A stretch of DNA of 25,843 bases from Methanomassiliicoccales archaeon PtaB.Bin134 (lineage in GTDB: Archaea > Thermoplasmatota > Thermoplasmata > Methanomassiliicoccales > UBA472): the NCBI GenBank assembly GCA_002067045.1, contig MVPZ01000182.1:1-25843 (forward strand), in the 5' to 3' direction. Every line of letters begins with the position of its first letter. The first letter of the stretch is position 1. Under the pieces are notes generated by a model. It was not told the origin of the DNA. It ran no database searches and was given only the letters and a program-made list of their open reading frames with translations. The translations under genes and the position numbers were made by a program. Positions 21,996-25,843 of the stretch are shown piece after piece.

Positions 21996-23234
21996 ATGGA
22001 AACCAACATCTTCACCCAGCATCTGGACCGCAAGCAGATCTTCAAGAAGAACAACCGGGAGATCCTGCGCCCCTCCTACATTCCGGACGTGCTGCCCCAT
22101 CGCCAGGAGGAGATCAACTCCCTGGCCTCGGTCCTGGTGACCGCCCTGAAGGGGGAACGCCCCAGCAACATCCTGATATTCGGCAAGACCGGGACCGGGA
22201 AGACCGCCTGCGTGAAGTTCATCGGCAACGAGATCAAGAAGGCCGACGGGGAAGACCACCGGGTGACCTTCATCTACATGAACTGCGAGGTGGTGGACAC
22301 CCCCTACGGGGTGCTGCAGAACATCGGCAACCAGTTCGTGAAGGACTTCGACCAGCGCATACCCTTCACCGGCCTGAGCATAATGCAGGTGTACAACATG
22401 CTCAGGGACAAGCTTGACGAGCAGAGCCAGGTGATAGTGATCGCCCTGGACGAGATCGACAAGCTGGTGTACAAGAGCGGGGACGACGTGCTCTACCACC
22501 TGTCCAAGATAAACGACGACCTGAGGAACGCCCGCGTGTCCGTGATAGGCATATCCAACGATCTCCTGTTCACCGAGATGCTGGATCCCAGGGTGCGCAG
22601 CCGCATGGAGGGGGAGAAGATGGTCTTCCCGCCCTACAACGCCGACCAGCTCAAGGACATCCTGAGGCAGCGCTCCTCACTTGCCTTCGACGAGGGGGTG
22701 CTGGAGGAGGCGGTCATCCCGCTGTGCGCGGCCCTGGCCGCCCAGGAGCACGGGGACGCCCGGCGGGCCCTGGACCTTTTGCGCATAGCCGGCGAGATCG
22801 CCGAGCGGGAGAACGCGGAGAGGGTCCAGGAGCTGCACGTGCTGAAGGCCAAGAACAAGATGGAGCTGGATTGCGTGAGCGAGGCCATTCGAACTCTGCC
22901 GACGCAGTCCAAGCTGGTGCTGATGTGCATCGTGGCCAACGTGGAGAAGGGCACTGGCAGGCTGACCACCGGGGACGTTTATGAGACCTACAAGGAAACC
23001 TCCCGCATACTGGGGATGGGACCCCTGACGCAGAGGAGGATAACGGACCTCATCTCCGAGCTGGACATGCTGGGCATAATTCACGCCCGGGTGCGCTCCT
23101 TCGGGCGCGGCGGACGCACCAAGGAGATAGACCTCAGCGTGCCCATCGCCGAGACCAAGAAGGTCCTGGAGGAGGACGAGGTGTTCATCGGCCTCAAGCA
23201 TTACAAGCAGAGGAACCAGACCACCCTGATGTGA
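21996..23234 (+). CDS. cdc6: Orc1/Cdc6 replication initiator
   Basis: A 412-residue AAA+ origin-recognition protein that binds ORB sites and loads MCM. The N-terminal PSYIPDVLPHRQEEI motif precedes Walker A GKTGTGKT (63-70). Walker B is IALDEID (149-155), followed by sensor-1 VSVIGISNDL and a box VII-like DPRVRSRM. The last 100 residues form the winged helix that contacts DNA (about 310-395). The frame is open far upstream, but ATG 21996 is chosen because GAGGGG lies 6 nt before it and the upstream part overlaps hflX. Two ORB-like elements lie nearby, so the gene probably marks oriC. Confidence 0.95.
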   Translation: METNIFTQHLDRKQIFKKNNREILRPSYIPDVLPHRQEEINSLASVLVTALKGERPSNILIFGKTGTGKTACVKFIGNEIKKADGEDHRVTFIYMNCEVVDTPYGVLQNIGNQFVKDFDQRIPFTGLSIMQVYNMLRDKLDEQSQVIVIALDEIDKLVYKSGDDVLYHLSKINDDLRNARVSVIGISNDLLFTEMLDPRVRSRMEGEKMVFPPYNADQLKDILRQRSSLAFDEGVLEEAVIPLCAALAAQEHGDARRALDLLRIAGEIAERENAERVQELHVLKAKNKMELDCVSEAIRTLPTQSKLVLMCIVANVEKGTGRLTTGDVYETYKETSRILGMGPLTQRRITDLISELDMLGIIHARVRSFGRGGRTKEIDLSVPIAETKKVLEEDEVFIGLKHYKQRNQTTLM

Positions 23235-23236
23235 GG

Positions 23237-24154
23237 TCACCGGCCCTTCCGCACCATCCCGATCAGCCTCTCCCGGACCGCCTTCCAGGGCCGGATGCCC
23301 CTGTCCTCCATGTAGTTGAAGGCCGCCCGGGAGGCCAGCAGGGCTCCCAGCAGGGTCGCCATGGTGACTATGAGCGCGATCTTGCTGTTGTTCGGCGCGT
23401 AATCGGGCAGCTCCGCGTTGACGTAGAGCCGGATCAGACCCAGCCACGGGATCTCCAGGGAGGCCTCCCCCCTTATCCACTCGTCCATCACCGGCTCGCG
23501 GCAATAGGCGGTGATCTGGTCATACTGGCAGATCCATTGCCCGTCCTCAAGGACCAGGTTGTTGTCGCCCATGGTGATCAGCCCGTCATGGACCAGGCCG
23601 TTCTGGTGGTAGTACTCCACCAGGGAGGTGAGGTTCAGGCGGAGGGTGGCCGAACGGTAGCCGACGTCGTATATCTCCACCACTCCGTCCAGGGCCCACC
23701 AGCGCCCCTGCTCCAGGCCCATGTTGCTCCATTTCTCCGAGGGCAGCTTCAGCAGCGACGGTATGTCGAAGGCGTCGCTGCTCACATTGTAATCCACATG
23801 GACCATGGCCCTATGGGCCAAGGGGGTTAGGGAGGACAGTCCGTACCGCTCGTAGACGATCACATCCCCATAATCCCCGAAGCTGCGATGCCCCTCGGAG
23901 AACGATTCCACGTAGGTGCTCACGCTGTTCCAGTTGGTGCTCTCGATCAGCACCAGGTCCCCGGTGTCGATTATGCCAAGGGCACTGACGGTCTCGCTGT
24001 GCTGCATGCTGTTGGAACGCACCACGTACAGCGGGGGCCACACCCCGCTGTAGGCCAGCAGGATCAGCTCGATGGCGATGACTCCTGCGGCTATCTGGAA
24101 TAGTATGCGGTAGCGCCGCAGGAAGGCCAACAGCTCGCTGTCCTCGTCGAACAA
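23237..24154 (-). CDS. signal peptidase I (S26B), large form, copy B
   Basis: A 305-residue membrane peptidase that removes Sec signal peptides outside the membrane. It has an N-terminal helix (about 17-37), the Ser box SNSMQHS (S49 before M50), GDLVLI, H114 in PLAHRAMV (the ER/archaeal Ser-His type) and a MGDNN Asp box (195-199). A second helix lies near residue 252-272. About 75 extra residues (about 121-190) lie between the His and Asp boxes, much more than in the usual 150-200-residue archaeal enzyme. It aligns without gaps over residues 35-200 with the upstream paralogue. The start is TTG 24154, homologous in position to the TTG of the paralogue. A nearby ATG with perfect GGAGG spacing (24164) is out of frame. 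It is co-directional with the paralogue, 40 nt apart. Confidence 0.88.
   Translation of the reverse strand: MFDEDSELLAFLRRYRILFQIAAGVIAIELILLAYSGVWPPLYVVRSNSMQHSETVSALGIIDTGDLVLIESTNWNSVSTYVESFSEGHRSFGDYGDVIVYERYGLSSLTPLAHRAMVHVDYNVSSDAFDIPSLLKLPSEKWSNMGLEQGRWWALDGVVEIYDVGYRSATLRLNLTSLVEYYHQNGLVHDGLITMGDNNLVLEDGQWICQYDQITAYCREPVMDEWIRGEASLEIPWLGLIRLYVNAELPDYAPNNSKIALIVTMATLLGALLASRAAFNYMEDRGIRPWKAVRERLIGMVRKGR
23874..23917 (-). repeat. 44-bp identical block in signal peptidase copy B
   Basis: These 44 bp are identical, without a single mismatch by eye, to 24826-24869 in the paralogue. They cover part of the shared peptide TYVESFSEGHRSFGDYGD. Flanking bases differ on both sides. Confidence 0.8.
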
Positions 24155-24194
24155 TGCTGTTTCATACGCAGCCTCCGCTATAGAAAAGATACGC

Positions 24195-25106
24195 CTATTT
24201 CCCCCGGCGCAGCCTCTCCCTGAGCGTGGCCCAGGGGTCGATGCCCCTCCGCTGCAGCACCAGGCCGGCGAGGTCTATGGCCAGGGGCACCACGATCAGC
24301 AGGGCCAGCAGCACCAGCAGGTTGGTCTTGCTGTTCTCCGGGGTGTTCGCCGGCATGTCCCCGTTCACCCAGAGCTTGACCAGCCCCAGCCAGGGCAGCT
24401 CCAGCTTGGCCTCGGCCACGATCCACTCGTCGCGGACCGGGTCGCGGCAGATGGAGACGCTGGGCGATTGGTCGTACACTCCCAGGTACCCGTCACTGGT
24501 CGGCTGCAGGTTGTGGTCGCCCATGGTTATGATGCCGTCGTGGGACAGCCCCTCCTGCGAATAGTGGGTGAGCAGGGAGGACAGGTCCACCCTCAGCAGG
24601 GCCGAGCGGTAGCCGACGTCGTAGACGTCCACCCATCCGCTCAGGTTCCACCATCGCCCCTCCTCCAGCCCGCCGTTGCCCCACTTGGACAGGGGAAGGG
24701 AGGCCAGCGAGGGCACGTCGAAGCTGTGCGCGGTCTGGTTGTACTCCAGCCGCATCATCGCCCTGTGGATGATGGGCGTGGCGTCCGGGTTGCCGTACCT
24801 CTCGTACACGATCACGTCCCCATAGTCCCCGAAGCTGCGATGCCCCTCGGAGAACGATTCCACGTAGGTCCTGACGCCCGTCCCGTCCGAGGAGCGGACC
24901 AGGACCAGGTCCCCGGTGTCTATGATGCCCAGCTTGCTGGTGGTGTCGCTGTGCTGCATGCTGGCCGACTCCACGACATAGACAGGGGGCCACATGCCGC
25001 TGTAGGCCAGGGTCCCCAGGAGCAGGATGGCCATGATCAGCAGGCCCCCCACCAGGACCTTGTTGCGTCCAATGAAACCCTTGACCTTTGCAGAAAGTTC
25101 GGACAA
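24195..25106 (-). CDS. signal peptidase I (S26B), large form, copy A
   Basis: A 303-residue paralogue of the following gene. Membrane helix at about 15-37, Ser box SASMQHS (S49), H114 in PIIHRAMM, Asp box MGDHN (195-199) and a C-terminal helix (about 260-285) followed by a basic tail (RERLRRGK). It carries the same insertion of about 75 residues between the His and Asp boxes, rich in Trp and Tyr (RWWNLSGWVDVYDVGYRS). Start is TTG 25106, since no ATG or GTG is available in frame before the TATA-like AT tract at about 25128-25138. It is first in a two-gene operon and divergent from the dCMP deaminase gene. The pair may divide substrates, for example ordinary secretory proteins versus surface proteins, but that is inference. 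Confidence 0.88.
   Translation of the reverse strand: MSELSAKVKGFIGRNKVLVGGLLIMAILLLGTLAYSGMWPPVYVVESASMQHSDTTSKLGIIDTGDLVLVRSSDGTGVRTYVESFSEGHRSFGDYGDVIVYERYGNPDATPIIHRAMMRLEYNQTAHSFDVPSLASLPLSKWGNGGLEEGRWWNLSGWVDVYDVGYRSALLRVDLSSLLTHYSQEGLSHDGIITMGDHNLQPTSDGYLGVYDQSPSVSICRDPVRDEWIVAEAKLELPWLGLVKLWVNGDMPANTPENSKTNLLVLLALLIVVPLAIDLAGLVLQRRGIDPWATLRERLRRGK
24826..24869 (-). repeat. 44-bp identical block in signal peptidase copy A
   Basis: Partner of the block at 23874-23917, offset by 952 bp. Synonymous positions are also identical, unlike most of the gene pair, which hints at gene conversion or a functional constraint at the DNA or RNA level. Confidence 0.8.
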
Positions 25107-25153
25107 CGGGGTAGCGAACCGCCTTCCGTGTAAATAATGCTGTTGAACAAGAG

Positions 25154-25161
25154 ATTAATAT
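25154..25161 (+). promoter_or_regulatory. TATA-like box of the dCMP deaminase gene
   Basis: ATTAATAT is centred about 27 nt upstream of ATG 25184, giving a leaderless transcript. Confidence 0.45.
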
Positions 25162-25183
25162 CAAGGGGCGCAATCCCCGGACG

Positions 25184-25636
25184 ATGAGCGACCGGCCCGA
25201 CAACGACACCTACTTCATGCGCATGGCCGAGCTGGTGGCCAGCCGCTCCACCTGCCTACGGCGGCACGTGGGCGCGGTCATCGTCAAGGAGAAGCGGGTG
25301 CTGACCACCGGATACAATGGCGCCCCCCGGGGGCTCAGGCACTGCGAGGAGGTGGGCTGCGTCCGCCAGCAGAACAACGTGGCCTCCGGGACCAGGCACG
25401 AGCTGTGCCGCGGGGTGCACGCGGAACAGAACGCGGTCATACAGGGGGCGTACTTCGGGGTGAGCATAAAGGGGGCCACGGTCTACACCACCAACTTCCC
25501 CTGCGTGCTCTGCGCCAAGATCCTGCTCAACGCCGGGATCGAGGAGATAGTGTACCTAGACACGTACATCGACGAGCTCTCAAAAAGCATTTTGGACGAG
25601 GCGGGGATCAGGGTAAGGCAGTACTCCCCGCATTAA
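25184..25636 (+). CDS. deoxycytidylate (dCMP) deaminase family protein
   Basis: A 150-residue zinc-dependent deaminase that converts dCMP to dUMP for dTTP synthesis. The zinc and catalytic motif is CRGVHAEQNAV (H79, E81). The paired cysteines lie in TNFPCVLCAKILL (C107, C110). The early part, RSTCLRRHVGAVIVKEKRVL then GYNGAPRGL, is typical of the dCMP/ComE deaminase branch. The extra His/Cys cluster (H53, C54, C59, H72, C75) may form the second zinc or structural site of this branch. Thymidylate synthase is not in the window. Confidence 0.92.
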   Translation: MSDRPDNDTYFMRMAELVASRSTCLRRHVGAVIVKEKRVLTTGYNGAPRGLRHCEEVGCVRQQNNVASGTRHELCRGVHAEQNAVIQGAYFGVSIKGATVYTTNFPCVLCAKILLNAGIEEIVYLDTYIDELSKSILDEAGIRVRQYSPH

Positions 25637-25692
25637 ATATAATTATAATTATTATATATCATGAAACATGATAATATGCGCTTGCGATTCCT

Positions 25693-25709
25693 ATGCTAAT
25701 TTTTAGCAT
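25693..25709 (+). other. AT-rich hairpin downstream of dCMP deaminase
   Basis: ATGCTAA-TTT-TTAGCAT is a perfect 7-bp stem with a 3-nt loop, 57 nt after the stop. The surrounding 25637-25800 is AT-rich, with an ATAATTATAATTATTATATA tract and a T8 run near 25753, and no coding frame. It probably holds the transcript end. Confidence 0.4.
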
Positions 25710-25808
25710 TGAAGGACTGGATGCGTTAGGAAAATTCCCCAGGATAATCAATTTTTTTTCTGGGTCGAGGCATTTTTTACATCGAACAGGGCGTAAATCA
25801 GCAAATGG

Positions 25809-25816
25809 TTTATATA
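25809..25816 (+). promoter_or_regulatory. TATA box pointing out of the window
   Basis: TTTATATA is a near-ideal archaeal TATA box. It would start transcription near 25838-25842, so a gene (protein or stable RNA) probably begins at or just past the window end. Confidence 0.5.
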
Positions 25817-25843
25817 CTTTGATTAAATTCCCAGACTAACTTC

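Noticed and set aside
1..25843. CRISPR array, tRNA, rRNA or insertion sequence
   Set aside because: No regularly spaced repeat, tRNA fold, rRNA segment or intact transposase was seen on reading both strands.

Overview
The window looks like the chromosome of a high-GC archaeon of the Thermoplasmatota, most likely a Methanomassiliicoccales-type methanogen. This rests on the gene content: the archaeal primase small subunit, Orc1/Cdc6, TiaS, ribosomal protein L18Ae/LX next to prefoldin alpha and FtsY, and a hexulose-6-phosphate synthase/RraA fusion. It also rests on the many TATA-like boxes about 25-33 nt upstream of start codons, which suggest leaderless or short-leader mRNAs. The species assignment is inference, because no rRNA or tRNA gene was seen.

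Layout: (1) 1-1100 is an AT-richer accessory edge with an RDD membrane protein and an archaeal type IV pilin. (2) 1129-2410 (minus) holds a KaiC/RAD55-type ATPase followed by a RecA-like partner without a Walker A motif. (3) 2487-5976 has the HPS-RraA fusion, a small uncharacterised ORF, and amt-glnK for ammonium uptake. (4) 6094-12374 is a housekeeping mosaic: PHP phosphoesterase, HtpX protease, sugar-nucleotide epimerase, a conserved unknown, primase PriS, a membrane protein and a radical SAM protein. (5) 12375-14418 is a visibly AT-richer island with a large secreted protein, an unlisted 53-aa two-TM protein directly behind it, and decayed coding remnants. (6) 14458-16071 is the operon L18Ae-pfdA-ftsY (ribosome, chaperone, SRP receptor). 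(7) 16080-19943 (minus) has an M20 peptidase, a bacterial-type thiolase and TiaS. (8) 20025-23234 has a small membrane protein, hflX and orc1/cdc6. Two origin-recognition-box-like sequences flank hflX, and an AT-rich tract lies beside one of them, which together suggest a replication origin. (9) 23237-25106 (minus) has two tandem signal peptidase I paralogues with an unusually large external insertion. (10) 25184-25636 is dCMP deaminase, followed by an AT-rich tail with a hairpin and a promoter pointing out of the window.

The observations most worth following are the candidate oriC around hflX/cdc6 and the secreted-protein plus small-membrane-protein pair in the AT-rich island. Next come the tandem large signal peptidases with a 44-bp identical block and the ATPase/pseudo-ATPase pair beside a pilin gene. 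No CRISPR array, tRNA, rRNA or intact transposase was recognised.
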